64,000 nt of DNA from Paraburkholderia sp. BCC1885 (GTDB taxonomy: Bacteria; Pseudomonadota; Gammaproteobacteria; Burkholderiales; Burkholderiaceae), in NCBI RefSeq assembly GCF_900996235.1, contig NZ_CAAJGM010000110.1, forward strand, positions 62,001 through 126,000, given 5' to 3'. How positions within the stretch are numbered: the stretch's first letter is position 1; each line of letters starts with the position of its first letter. Both the position numbers and the translations under genes were made by a program. This document shows positions 33,559-42,372 of this stretch, in pieces. A model generated the notes under the pieces. It did no database searches. It was not told where the DNA came from and worked only from the letters and a program-made list of their open reading frames with translations.

Positions 33559-34731
33559 TTAGAACAGATTCCCGTAGAGCGGCACGGTGGCCGCTCCCAG
33601 CGCAGCCGAAATCTCGCTGTTTGCGCGGCCTTGATGGAACATGAGGCGTCCGGGGCGGCCGTTCATTTCGTATTCGGCCGCCGCGTCGCGCGCTCGCTCG
33701 ATGAGACGCCGCAATAATTCTGGCGGCAACAGGCCGTTAATAATGACATCCGATACGTCGACCACGTTCGACACGCCGGCCAGCACCCGGCCCAGATCGT
33801 CACCGGCCTGCTCGACCCATCGATCCAGCGCCGTGCTGTGCTTTGCACGCAGTTGCGTGAAGTCGAGTTCGGCGGCATGGTCATGCCCAAGTGCATGCGC
33901 GAGTCCGCGTAAGGACACCACGGTTTCGAGGCAACCGCGCGCGCCGCAAAAGCACGGCTTGCCGTCACGATGCGCATTGACGTGGCCGATCTCGCAGCCA
34001 TTTCCGGTGAGACCGCGCACGGCGCGGCGATTCATCAGTAGCGCGCCGCCCAGACCGTTGCCGATGAATACGTGAATATAGCTGCCGAGGCGCCGGCCAT
34101 CGCCGAACCAGTATTCGCCGAGGCCCGCAGCCGTGCCGTTATTCTCGATATGGATTTCGTGATCGACATGCTGCGACAACGCCTCACGAAATTCAAAATC
34201 GCGCCAGCCAGGATATTCGGCGGACTGGCAGACGAGACCGCGCACCGAATCGATGGCGCCCATCACCGAGACGCCGACGCCGAGCAGTTTGCCGACCCGT
34301 TTCGGATGGTCGCGCAGGCCGTCGTATAGTCGTCCAAGCACCCGCACCGCGCTGGCCGGGTCCTCGATAGACAGTTGTTGGCGTGCTTCGTGGACCACAT
34401 TGCCGGCCACGTCGACCAACACGCCAGTGGCAAATTCATGATCGAAGTGCAGACCGATCGTGGCCGCATAGCCGGGGATGATGCGCAGATTGCGCACCGG
34501 CTGCCCCGTCGTGCGTACCTCGCGTTCAGTCGATTCTTCGACCGCGCCCTCCCCGATCAACGCGGTGACGATATTGGTGATCGTCGCAGCAGTCAGGCGT
34601 GTCGATGCGGCGATCTCGGCGCGCCCGATGCCCGGGTCCTGCCGAATGGCTTCGAGCACGAGCGCCCGGTTGAGGTCGCGCACACGAGGCCCGTTAAATC
34701 CGTGATGATGCCGGGAATGCCTGTTCGACAC
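33559..34731 (-). CDS. ROK family transcriptional regulator (NagC/XylR type)
   Basis: A 390-residue protein. A winged helix-turn-helix lies at residues 20-80 (ALVLEAIRQDPGIGRAEIAASTRLTAATITNIVTAL). A ROK sugar-kinase-like domain follows, with IENNGTAAGLGEYWFG, FIGNGLGGALLMN and the zinc motif CFCGARGCLE near residue 265. ROK regulators usually repress sugar operons and release DNA on binding a sugar. It is transcribed in the same direction as the phn genes but lies directly beside the polyol cluster, which it more likely controls. An 18-bp perfect palindrome upstream of that cluster is a candidate target. Confidence 0.92.
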   Translation of the reverse strand: MSNRHSRHHHGFNGPRVRDLNRALVLEAIRQDPGIGRAEIAASTRLTAATITNIVTALIGEGAVEESTEREVRTTGQPVRNLRIIPGYAATIGLHFDHEFATGVLVDVAGNVVHEARQQLSIEDPASAVRVLGRLYDGLRDHPKRVGKLLGVGVSVMGAIDSVRGLVCQSAEYPGWRDFEFREALSQHVDHEIHIENNGTAAGLGEYWFGDGRRLGSYIHVFIGNGLGGALLMNRRAVRGLTGNGCEIGHVNAHRDGKPCFCGARGCLETVVSLRGLAHALGHDHAAELDFTQLRAKHSTALDRWVEQAGDDLGRVLAGVSNVVDVSDVIINGLLPPELLRRLIERARDAAAEYEMNGRPGRLMFHQGRANSEISAALGAATVPLYGNLF

Positions 34732-34860
34732 GCGAGTCTGCTCCGTTGCAGTTAAGCCCCGTGCGGCCCGCGCATTGCAAGGGCGGTCGGGGTGGGCGAT
34801 GAAAAGCGAGCAGTATACCTGGCGTCAATAATCGGCACCCGGGTGAGACTTGGATGAAAC

Positions 34861-35619
34861 TCAGGTAATCGTGTATCCGCCGTCGATCATCACATTCGAG
34901 CCGTTGATCATTGCGGCATCCGTGCTCGCCAGATACAAAATGGCGGAAGCGATTTCAGCCGGCTTGGCAAACCGGCGGGTCGGAATCGCGGCGCGCGCCC
35001 GCACGCCTGTTTCCCCGGCCCATCCGCTCAGTCCCAGTTCGGTCTCGACCACGGTGGGCGAGATCGCGTTTACCGTGACGCCTTGCGGACCCCATTCGAG
35101 CGCCATACAGTTAGTCATGCCAATGATTCCGGCTTTGCTCGCGCAATACGCAAGATGACCCTCGATGCCGATGACCGCGGCCTGCGACGCCAGATTAATA
35201 ATCCTGCCGCTTTTGCGCGCGATCATGTTCGACGCGAACGCCCGCGCCACCAGAAACGGCCCTGTCAGGTTGACGGAGATCGTTTTGTCCCACGTTTCAA
35301 CGGGAAAATTTTCTGCTGGCGCCAGCGGGCCGATGCCGGCATTGTTGACCAGCACGTCTACGTGACCGAAACGCGCCAGAATTTCATTCGCGGCCGTGGT
35401 AACGGATTGCGCGTTACTCACGTCGGCCACCCAACCGCCATGCCTGGCACCGAATGAAGACGCCACTTCCGTCACCGACCCGGAACGGTCCATGAGTGCC
35501 AGGGTGGCGCCCGCCTTCGCGAACAGCTCGGCGGTCTTGTGGCCGATACCGGCCGCCGCACCGGTAATGACGACGACCGCGTCCGTAAAGTCATAACTCG
35601 TGCTCGATTTGGAGGCCAT
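34861..35619 (-). CDS. SDR family polyol dehydrogenase
   Basis: A 252-residue classical short-chain dehydrogenase. The NAD-binding TGAAAGIG, the NNAG motif (VLVNNAGIG), the catalytic Ser (NLASQAAV) and Y-x-x-x-K (YCASK) are present, and the C-terminus is IDGGYTIT. Within the cluster it probably oxidises a sugar alcohol to a ketose. The exact polyol cannot be read from sequence; galactitol, altritol, threitol and related compounds are candidates. It is the last gene of the operon. Confidence 0.88.
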   Translation of the reverse strand: MASKSSTSYDFTDAVVVITGAAAGIGHKTAELFAKAGATLALMDRSGSVTEVASSFGARHGGWVADVSNAQSVTTAANEILARFGHVDVLVNNAGIGPLAPAENFPVETWDKTISVNLTGPFLVARAFASNMIARKSGRIINLASQAAVIGIEGHLAYCASKAGIIGMTNCMALEWGPQGVTVNAISPTVVETELGLSGWAGETGVRARAAIPTRRFAKPAEIASAILYLASTDAAMINGSNVMIDGGYTIT

Positions 35620-35645
35620 GACGATTCCTTGATCATGTGTTGATA

Positions 35646-36422
35646 TCAGCTCATCCAGTTGCCGCCATCCACATTCAGCGTCTGCGCCGTGATGTAATCG
35701 GCGTCTGCCGACGCGAGAAACACGGCGGCGCCGGTCAACTCGGACGGACGGCCCATGCGTCCCAAAGGCACCGCCTCGCCGACAAGGCGCTTCTTTTCAC
35801 CGACCGGCCGGTTTTCGTAGCGCGCGAACAGTGCGTCGACGTCTTTCCACATCGGCGTGTCGATCACGCCCGGTGCAATGCCGTTCACATTGATGCGGTG
35901 TGGCGCGAGCGCCAAAGCGGCCGACTGCGTGTAGCTGATCACCGCAGCCTTGCTCGCGCAGTAGTGCGAAACCAGCGCCTCCCCACGACGGCCAGCCTGT
36001 GAAGCCATGTTGACGATTTTGCCGCCGCCGCCCTGCTCCACCATCTGCTGCGCCACCCGTTGCAGCAGAAAGAACATGCCCTTCACGTTGACCGCGAAGA
36101 TGCGCTCGAAAATTTCCCACGACTCATCCAGCAGCGGCCGCATGTCGAAAATCGCAGCGTTATTAAAAAGAATGTCGATCCGCCCGAATCGCTCGACGGC
36201 GGTACGCACGATGCTCTCTATACCTTCGCGCTTCGTGACGTCGGCCTGCAGCAATACGATTCGTTCTGCCGGTATGCCGCTATACGTTTTCTCGAGTTCG
36301 GCCTGCGGCTTGACGTCGACGACGACCAGCTTGGCGCCTTCGTCCAGATAGCGACGCACCACCGCCTCGCCGATTCCGGCCGCTGCGCCCGTCACGATCG
36401 CAATCTTGTCCTTGAGTTGCAT
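35646..36422 (-). CDS. SDR family sorbitol/galactitol dehydrogenase-like protein
   Basis: A 258-residue classical SDR with TGAAAGIG, NNAAI, the MASQAGRRGE active-site Ser and YCASK. The sequence IAPGVIDTPMWKDVDALFARYENRPVGEKKRLVGEAVPLGRMG closely follows that of sorbitol dehydrogenases of the SmoS type (L-iditol 2-dehydrogenase). It likely converts D-glucitol or galactitol to a ketohexose with NAD. It lies 26 bases upstream of the other SDR gene. Confidence 0.88.
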   Translation of the reverse strand: MQLKDKIAIVTGAAAGIGEAVVRRYLDEGAKLVVVDVKPQAELEKTYSGIPAERIVLLQADVTKREGIESIVRTAVERFGRIDILFNNAAIFDMRPLLDESWEIFERIFAVNVKGMFFLLQRVAQQMVEQGGGGKIVNMASQAGRRGEALVSHYCASKAAVISYTQSAALALAPHRINVNGIAPGVIDTPMWKDVDALFARYENRPVGEKKRLVGEAVPLGRMGRPSELTGAAVFLASADADYITAQTLNVDGGNWMS

Positions 36423-36473
36423 CTACGTCTCCTGTCAAAAATCGTATTGGCTGAAAGCAGCTTGAGAGCGCAT

Positions 36474-37757
36474 TTACACGCGGCACGCGGACGCGTACAT
36501 GCCGACGACCTCTCTCACCTTGCTCTGAATGATGCTCATGGGCGAGCCGTCAATCGCGCCACGGCGCATGGCCCAATATTGAACCGGCAAATAGCGGCTT
36601 AGCAGATTCTCCGGAATCGAAATTGCCGCGAGGTTGTCGATCAACTTTTGAGCCGCGGCTTCGACCGCGGGATCCGCCCAGTAATACCGGACGCGATCGC
36701 TATAGCTGTAAGTGCGCAGCAATTGCCGCCCGTGGTCATCGCCGTGGTAGTACTTTTGCCAGTTGCCGGGTTTGGCGAGCATGACCGCTTCGACCACGTC
36801 ACGCAGATTCGAGCGCTCGCTCCTGACGACGACCTCGGCTTCGATGTCCGCGAGCGCATACAACGCCTCGCGTAGCGCGAAAGTCACGCCGGGGCCGACC
36901 TTCAGAATGCCGAACCCGTCGTGCACGAGTTGCCGCAATGCTTCGGGCTTCTGATAATCCGTCGAATGCGCTTCGAAGACCATGCCCGGCAGTTGCTCGA
37001 GAACGCGGGAGAGTTGCGTGGCCAGTTCAGGCTGGTAATCGATTACTTTCGTATGATCGAATTCGACGCCTGGTTGAACGACCAGGGCGATCACCCGCTC
37101 CCACGCATCGCTCAGACCGCGCTCTTGCCACGCGCGGCGATGGACCGCGACCGTATCGAGCGCCGCTTCCCGGCGCGTCACTTCCACGCTTTCCAATGCT
37201 TCGCTGGCGCCACCCGGCACCGGCACCTCGGTGCCGATCACGTACACCGGTTTCGTCGCCAGTCCCGCGTGCGCAGCCGCTGTTTCCGCAATCGCACACA
37301 AACGCGCGGCACGGTCGGCGACAACGCTATCCGCCAGTCGAGCCGGATCGCCGCCGCAACTCATGCTGGTATCGAGGTGGATCTTGGCGTATCCCGCCGA
37401 TACATAGGCGTCGATCAACACCTCCGCCCGCTGCATGGCTTCTTCGGCGGGCAGGCTTCGCCACGCATTCGGTCCGAGATGGTCGCCGCCGAGAATCAAA
37501 TGGTCGCGCGCGAAACCCACGCGATCGGCAATCGCATGAACAAAGAGTACGAAGTCCGCGGGCTTCATGCCGGTGTAGCCACCGAACTGATCGACCTGAT
37601 TCGAAGTGGATTCGATCAGCAGCGGCGTGCCATCCTCCAGCGCCTGCTGCATCGCCGCGCCCAGCACCCACGGATGCGCAGAGCAGATCGAGTAAATGCC
37701 CTTTAGCCTCGCGCTTGCGGCATGATTGCCGGACAGGCGCGCAACGACGTTATGCAT
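36474..37757 (-). CDS. GatZ/KbaZ family protein, probable D-tagatose 6-phosphate 4-epimerase
   Basis: A 427-residue TIM-barrel protein of the GatZ/KbaZ family (PF08013). KGIYSICSAHPWVLGAAMQQALEDG, LIESTSNQVDQFGGYTGMKPADF, LILGGDHLGPNAW and YAKIHLDTSMSCGGDP are typical. The family was long called the non-catalytic subunit of tagatose-bisphosphate aldolase. A member from Agrobacterium was shown to be a D-tagatose 6-phosphate 4-epimerase giving fructose 6-phosphate. The neighbouring PfkB kinase and the absence of a GatY/KbaY partner favour the epimerase role here. ATG 37757 overlaps the kinase stop by 8 bases and has GGAG upstream. Confidence 0.88.
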   Translation of the reverse strand: MHNVVARLSGNHAASARLKGIYSICSAHPWVLGAAMQQALEDGTPLLIESTSNQVDQFGGYTGMKPADFVLFVHAIADRVGFARDHLILGGDHLGPNAWRSLPAEEAMQRAEVLIDAYVSAGYAKIHLDTSMSCGGDPARLADSVVADRAARLCAIAETAAAHAGLATKPVYVIGTEVPVPGGASEALESVEVTRREAALDTVAVHRRAWQERGLSDAWERVIALVVQPGVEFDHTKVIDYQPELATQLSRVLEQLPGMVFEAHSTDYQKPEALRQLVHDGFGILKVGPGVTFALREALYALADIEAEVVVRSERSNLRDVVEAVMLAKPGNWQKYYHGDDHGRQLLRTYSYSDRVRYYWADPAVEAAAQKLIDNLAAISIPENLLSRYLPVQYWAMRRGAIDGSPMSIIQSKVREVVGMYASACRV

Positions 37758-38736
37758 GATTGTGCTCCGGCGTATTCGCAATGAACTCATCGAGCTCGGC
37801 GCGCGTGGCAGTGCCTTCCATCGGTCCCTTGACGGTTACCGCGATTGCGCCGCTCGCGCGGGCATAGCGCAGCGCCTGCTCGACCTCCATGCCTTGCGAC
37901 CGGCAGGCGATGTAGGTCGCGCCGAAGCAATCTCCGGCGCCGGTCGGATCGATTTCATCCACGGAGAAAGCCGCACGATGTATCTCAGTGCTGCCGTCGT
38001 GGAAACTGCAACCGTCCTTGCCGCGCTTGACGACCACCTCGCGCACGCCGCGCCTGAACAGTTCTTCGAGCGCGCCGGCCTCGGAACTTGCGGTGGCAAG
38101 CAGCGTCACCTCATGGCCGCTGGGTAGAAAGATATCGGTGTAGTCCAGCACGAAGTCGAGCGCCTTGCGCATGTCAGGAATGCGTAGCATTTCTTTGCGG
38201 ACGTTCGGATCGAAACTGATGGTGCCGCCCTGCCCCTTCACCGTCTCAAGCACCTTTTTCATGGCTTCGACGATGCCAGCCGAGAACAGCGACGACCCCA
38301 TGACGTGAAAATGCCGGCACTCCTTCAGCAAGCCTGCGGGAATATTGTCGACCGATAACAGCCCTGACGCGCTGTTCGCGATGTTAAAAATGAAATCGCG
38401 CTCGCCGTTTTGCCGGTAAGTCACGAAGGCGCTGCCGGTGGTCGCCGTTTTGATGACCGTGATGCCGGAGACGTCCACGCCATCCGCACGCAGACGCTCA
38501 ACATTCAGGATACCGAAATCATCATCGCCCACACAGCCGATCATCGCGCAACGGCTGCCCGTCTTGGCGACCTGATCGATAAAGATAGCCGGCGCGCCGC
38601 TAGCATAGGGACCGATAAGCGTGCCGGGCCGCCGAAACGACTGCCCGAGCTCGACCGCCATGATCTCGACAAGGATCTCGCCCATGGTCAGGATGAAGCC
38701 GGTCTCGCCGGCCTTGTACAGTTCGGAATTCGCCAT
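37750..38736 (-). CDS. PfkB family sugar kinase, probable tagatose kinase
   Basis: A 328-residue ribokinase-fold protein. The N-terminal GEILVEIMAVE with ASGAPAIFIDQVAKTG forms the sugar-binding part. DPTGAGDCFGA near residue 263 is the PfkB anion-hole and catalytic-base motif. The KRGKDGCSF segment precedes it. Coupling by an 8-base overlap to the GatZ-family gene points to phosphorylation of D-tagatose at C-6. A fructokinase or 2-keto-gluconokinase activity is possible from sequence alone. Confidence 0.88.
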   Translation of the reverse strand: MANSELYKAGETGFILTMGEILVEIMAVELGQSFRRPGTLIGPYASGAPAIFIDQVAKTGSRCAMIGCVGDDDFGILNVERLRADGVDVSGITVIKTATTGSAFVTYRQNGERDFIFNIANSASGLLSVDNIPAGLLKECRHFHVMGSSLFSAGIVEAMKKVLETVKGQGGTISFDPNVRKEMLRIPDMRKALDFVLDYTDIFLPSGHEVTLLATASSEAGALEELFRRGVREVVVKRGKDGCSFHDGSTEIHRAAFSVDEIDPTGAGDCFGATYIACRSQGMEVEQALRYARASGAIAVTVKGPMEGTATRAELDEFIANTPEHNHA

Positions 38737-38824
38737 AACGGATAAAGGAGCGGCCTGCTCGCCGCGCGAACATGCCCGGTTGCGATGAACCCTCTGCCGT
38801 CTGGCGGCGCGAGGGCGGCCCGTT

Positions 38825-39589
38825 TCAGCGCGTCGTATAGCCGCCGTCGACGACCAGCACTTCGCCCGTTACATAGCTTGCGGCCGGCGAACAGAGGAAC
38901 AGCGCGGCGGTCGCGACTTCCTCAGGCTGGCCGACGCGCGCCATCGGCGTCATGTCGCGCCAGATGGGGAACCACTCGTCGTTCGCAATGCCGCCGCGCG
39001 ACATGTCGGTTTCGATGTAGCCGGGCGCCACCGCATTCACGCGGATGTTCTCGGCGGCCAGTTCGCTGGCGAGACTCTTGGTCATCATGTGGACGGCCGC
39101 TTTCGAACTGTTGTAGGCCACCTGGTTCTGCGGAATGTTGGAGATGATCCCGGAGATCGAACCGACGTTGAGAATCACGCCGCCGCCCTGCGCGCGCATC
39201 GGCGCGAGCACCGCGCGGCAACCGCGAAACACGGCGTCGACATTCAGGCTCATGATGCGGCGCCAGCGCGCTTCGTCGAAGTCGCCGCTGTCGCCGTGAA
39301 TCGCCACGCCGGCGTTGTTGACCAGCACGTCGATACGGCCGTGACGTTTGAGCACGTCGTCGACCAGAATCTGCGCCGCCGTCTCCTGCTCCAGGTCCGC
39401 CGCGATAAACTCCACCTCGTATCCCGCGTCGCGCAGGCCGCGTTCCGCTTCGGGTACCGCGCTGCGGCTGCTGATGACGAGCCGCGCCCCGGCCTCGCCG
39501 AAGGCGTGCGCGATGGCAAGCCCAATGCCGCGCGTGCCGCCGGTGATCAGCGTGAGCTTGCCGTCGAGGCGAAATTTTTCAAGGATCAT
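38825..39589 (-). CDS. SDR family oxidoreductase, first gene of the polyol operon
   Basis: A 254-residue classical SDR with [12 protein letters not shown], the SISG catalytic Ser and YNSSK. It ends VDGGYTTR. It resembles gluconate 5-dehydrogenase-like and galactitol-type SDRs. It opens an operon with the kinase, the GatZ-family epimerase and two further SDRs. An 18-bp palindrome lies 49 bases before its start. Confidence 0.88.
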   Translation of the reverse strand: MILEKFRLDGKLTLITGGTRGIGLAIAHAFGEAGARLVISSRSAVPEAERGLRDAGYEVEFIAADLEQETAAQILVDDVLKRHGRIDVLVNNAGVAIHGDSGDFDEARWRRIMSLNVDAVFRGCRAVLAPMRAQGGGVILNVGSISGIISNIPQNQVAYNSSKAAVHMMTKSLASELAAENIRVNAVAPGYIETDMSRGGIANDEWFPIWRDMTPMARVGQPEEVATAALFLCSPAASYVTGEVLVVDGGYTTR

Positions 39590-39637
39590 GATGAGTCTCG
39601 TGGAGTGGTGGAAAGATCCATTCGGACCGGAACGAGA

Positions 39638-39655
39638 TTAAATCAATTGATTTAA
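39638..39655. promoter_or_regulatory. 18-bp perfect palindrome before the polyol operon, putative ROK operator
   Basis: TTAAATCAATTGATTTAA is a perfect, uninterrupted palindrome 49 bases upstream of the first SDR start. Its AT-rich, TTnAATC-like arms suit operators of NagC/XylR-type regulators, one of which is encoded at the other end of the cluster. No second gene starts from this region in the plus direction within 200 bases. Confidence 0.65.
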
Positions 39656-39849
39656 CTAAGTCAACGGCATTTGCCCGACATGGGGGAAACACCGATCCGG
39701 CCACCAACGCGCAAACGCGCCGGGCGGTCGGGCGCGAGACGGGCGACAGATCCGCGCAGCGAGCGGCAAGCGTGAGCGCAGACATCGCGCACCGCTATTG
39801 AGGCACAGTTGCCGCCTGCTGTCCGGCTAACGTTAAAAAACACTCCAAC

Positions 39850-40752
39850 TCAATGCCAAACTACAGCAATCGCGATAGCGCCAAACAGACACCACTTCAT
39901 GACGTAGTAAGCAGTGCGATTCCAGGCCTTTATCCGCTTACCGGCCAGACGCACGGAATAGATATAACGAAAAATCCGATTCAGGCCGCCAGTCCGATCC
40001 CCGACTTCATTCGGCGACGCAGCCGCGCGCAACAGAAAATCGCCGATTCGTCCGATGATTATCTGCGCCCAGCCAAACTTCATTGGCCGCTCGATATCGC
40101 AAAAGAGAATGATGCGATCTTCCGTGGTCTGATTGGCGGCGTGGTGCAGATAGGTTTCATCGAATATCACGTCTTCCCCATCCCGCCATGAATAAGGAAT
40201 GCCATCCACGACGATGGCACAGCGATCGTCATTCGGCGTAATCAGCCCGAGGTGGTAACGCAGTGAACCCGCAAATGGATCGCGATGCGGATTGAGCTTG
40301 CCGCCCGCCGGCAGCATCGCGAACATTGCGGCCTTGACCGAGGGAATCCGTTGCAGAATCTCGATGGTACGGGGACATAGCGCCTGCGCCGAGGGGTGCG
40401 GATGGTCGTACCATTTCAGATAAAAACGCCTCCAGCCAGTGCGGAAGAACGAATTAAAGCCGATATCGTTATAGGCGCCCGCCGCGCGAATCCTGCTCGC
40501 TTCAGCCAAGGCAAGCGCTTCCTCGCGAAATACTCGCCATTCGCTTTTGAGCAGCGCAAGTTCCGGAAAATGCTGTGGCGAGATATACGGCGTGTTCGGC
40601 ACCGATGAAAATAGATACGCAAAGCAGTTAAGCGGTGCAGTAAGCGTTGAGTGATCGGTTAATTGTCTAAAGAAACTGCCGTGACGGACCCGGCCACGCC
40701 AATGCATGAAGACCGCACAAAAGACGAATAGTAAAAGGATGCCCCAGCGCAT
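39850..40752 (-). CDS. lpxO: LpxO-like lipid A hydroxylase (aspartyl/asparaginyl beta-hydroxylase fold)
   Basis: A 300-residue protein beginning MRWGILLLFVFCAVFMHWRGRVR, the membrane anchor characteristic of LpxO. The Fe(II)/2-oxoglutarate site is NPHRDPF (His156, Asp158), FDETYLHHAANQT (His203 or 204) and the Arg near 213. LpxO adds a 2-hydroxyl group to the secondary acyl chain of lipid A at the inner membrane. A C-terminal hydrophobic helix ends the protein. I chose ATG 40752 over an upstream TTG because the N-terminus then matches the family. Confidence 0.85.
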   Translation of the reverse strand: MRWGILLLFVFCAVFMHWRGRVRHGSFFRQLTDHSTLTAPLNCFAYLFSSVPNTPYISPQHFPELALLKSEWRVFREEALALAEASRIRAAGAYNDIGFNSFFRTGWRRFYLKWYDHPHPSAQALCPRTIEILQRIPSVKAAMFAMLPAGGKLNPHRDPFAGSLRYHLGLITPNDDRCAIVVDGIPYSWRDGEDVIFDETYLHHAANQTTEDRIILFCDIERPMKFGWAQIIIGRIGDFLLRAAASPNEVGDRTGGLNRIFRYIYSVRLAGKRIKAWNRTAYYVMKWCLFGAIAIAVVWH

Positions 40753-40862
40753 GGCCAAAGGACCTCTTGAGATGACTCAGTAATGAAGCCAATTATACGA
40801 ATCTCCCAAAAAATTCGCTGGAAACGCGCCAACCGTCCAATGCCCGATGCAATATGTTCAGA

Positions 40863-40900
40863 TTAGAAATTATTGCGTTACAGCCAATAATCCATTCTAA
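40863..40900. repeat. AT-rich inverted repeat upstream of the lpxO-like gene
   Basis: TTAGAAATTATTG pairs with CAATAAT and, after a three-base bulge (CCA), TTCTAA; the loop is nine bases. It lies about 110 bases upstream of the lpxO-like start and 150 before the MetX-like gene, between divergent genes. It could be an operator or a leader structure. Confidence 0.45.
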
Positions 40901-41048
40901 ATCCGGTAATAAATAGCCAAGCCACCGTATGCGCGCTTTTACCCGCATCGCGCGCGAGTGGGCCTGCGCGGCTGCCATACCTGCGTCGTGCGTACCGGGT
41001 ATCGTTACGGCTTTTCTCCGCTTCCCTAACCATCGACAGGACATTGCA

Positions 41049-42149
41049 ATGACCCGAATCGCATCCCTGCTGGCCACGGCAGGAATGTGCGTCATGACCG
41101 GCCTCGTGCCGGCCCATGCCGCAACCGCCGACCCGACTGGCCAGCCCGCCGAGCAGGCCGCCGATTTCACCGAGCCCGAGTTCCACTTCGCCGATGGCAC
41201 GACGTTGCCGGAGATCCACATCCACTATGCCGCCTTGGGCACGCCGCACCGCGACGCGCGCGGCGAGATCGACAATGCGGTATTGCTGATGCACGGCACT
41301 ACCGGCACCGGCAAGGCCTTCCTTGCACCGGCGATGCGCAAGGAGCTGTTCGCGCCGGGCCAGCCGCTCGACGCGAGCCGCTACTTCATCGTCATGCCCG
41401 ACGGCCTCGGCCGCGGCGGTTCAAGCAAGCCGAGCGACGGCCTGCACGCCCGCTTCCCGCATTACGGCTACGGCGACGTGATCGAAGCGAATCATCGGCT
41501 GCTGGTCGAGGGGCTGCATATCAATCACCTGCGCCTCGTGCTGGGTACCTCGATGGGCGGCATGCAGACCTGGATGTGGGGCGAGCGCTATCCGCAGATG
41601 GCCGACGCCTTGATGCCGATTGCCAGCCAACCCATCGCCATGGCCGGCCGCAACTGGCTGTGGCGGCAGATGATCGTCGGCGCGATTCGCAACGATCCGG
41701 GCTGGCAGGGCGGCGACTACACCGTGCGGCCCACCCAATGGGCCCGCGTGATGCCGATTTTCACGCTCATCACCAACAACCCGGCGCGCATGCAAAGCGA
41801 GGCGCCCAATCGCGACGCGGCCACGCAGATGTACCAGACGCTCGTCGAGAACGCCCAGAACAGCGACGCCAACGACGTCCTGTACTGGTTCGAATCGTCG
41901 TGGGACTACAATCCCGCGCCTGATCTGTCGAAGATTCGCGCGCGTCTCTACGCCGTCAATTTCGCCGACGACCTGATCAACGCCGCGGACCTCGGCGTCA
42001 TGCAGCAGGAGATCAAGGCGGTGCCGAACGGCAGTTTCGTCGAAATTCCGGAGACCGCGCGTTCGTATGGCCACCAGACGCTGGCCCATCCGGACGTGTG
42101 GAAGCCCTATCTCGTGCAATTATTGAGCGACACGGCCAAAACGCATTAA
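41049..42149 (+). CDS. Exported alpha/beta hydrolase, homoserine acetyltransferase (MetX)-like
   Basis: A 366-residue protein with a signal peptide ([24 protein letters not shown]). The mature domain is a MetX-like alpha/beta hydrolase. [26 protein letters not shown] is the oxyanion region, [19 protein letters not shown] carries the nucleophile Ser168, and a C-terminal HQT supplies the probable His. MetX acetyltransferases are cytoplasmic; the signal peptide suggests a different, periplasmic hydrolase function. The ATG at 41049 has AGGA upstream. Confidence 0.85.
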   Translation: MTRIASLLATAGMCVMTGLVPAHAATADPTGQPAEQAADFTEPEFHFADGTTLPEIHIHYAALGTPHRDARGEIDNAVLLMHGTTGTGKAFLAPAMRKELFAPGQPLDASRYFIVMPDGLGRGGSSKPSDGLHARFPHYGYGDVIEANHRLLVEGLHINHLRLVLGTSMGGMQTWMWGERYPQMADALMPIASQPIAMAGRNWLWRQMIVGAIRNDPGWQGGDYTVRPTQWARVMPIFTLITNNPARMQSEAPNRDAATQMYQTLVENAQNSDANDVLYWFESSWDYNPAPDLSKIRARLYAVNFADDLINAADLGVMQQEIKAVPNGSFVEIPETARSYGHQTLAHPDVWKPYLVQLLSDTAKTH

Positions 42150-42372
42150 GCCGGCAGCCGCTTCAGCAAACCCTCCCGCACCGGCACGGCCCGTTTACGC
42201 CTTGCCGGTGCGGGTACACGCCAGGCCACGCGCCAAGCCAGACGCCCACGCAGCGCCCCTTCAATTTCACCGTCCAACCTTCATTTCCCTGACTAATTGC
42301 CGTAAACCCGGATGGCCCGCGTGCTTTCCCGCCGCGACGTTTTCCGTCTGCTTGCTGTGTCCCGAGGCATCC

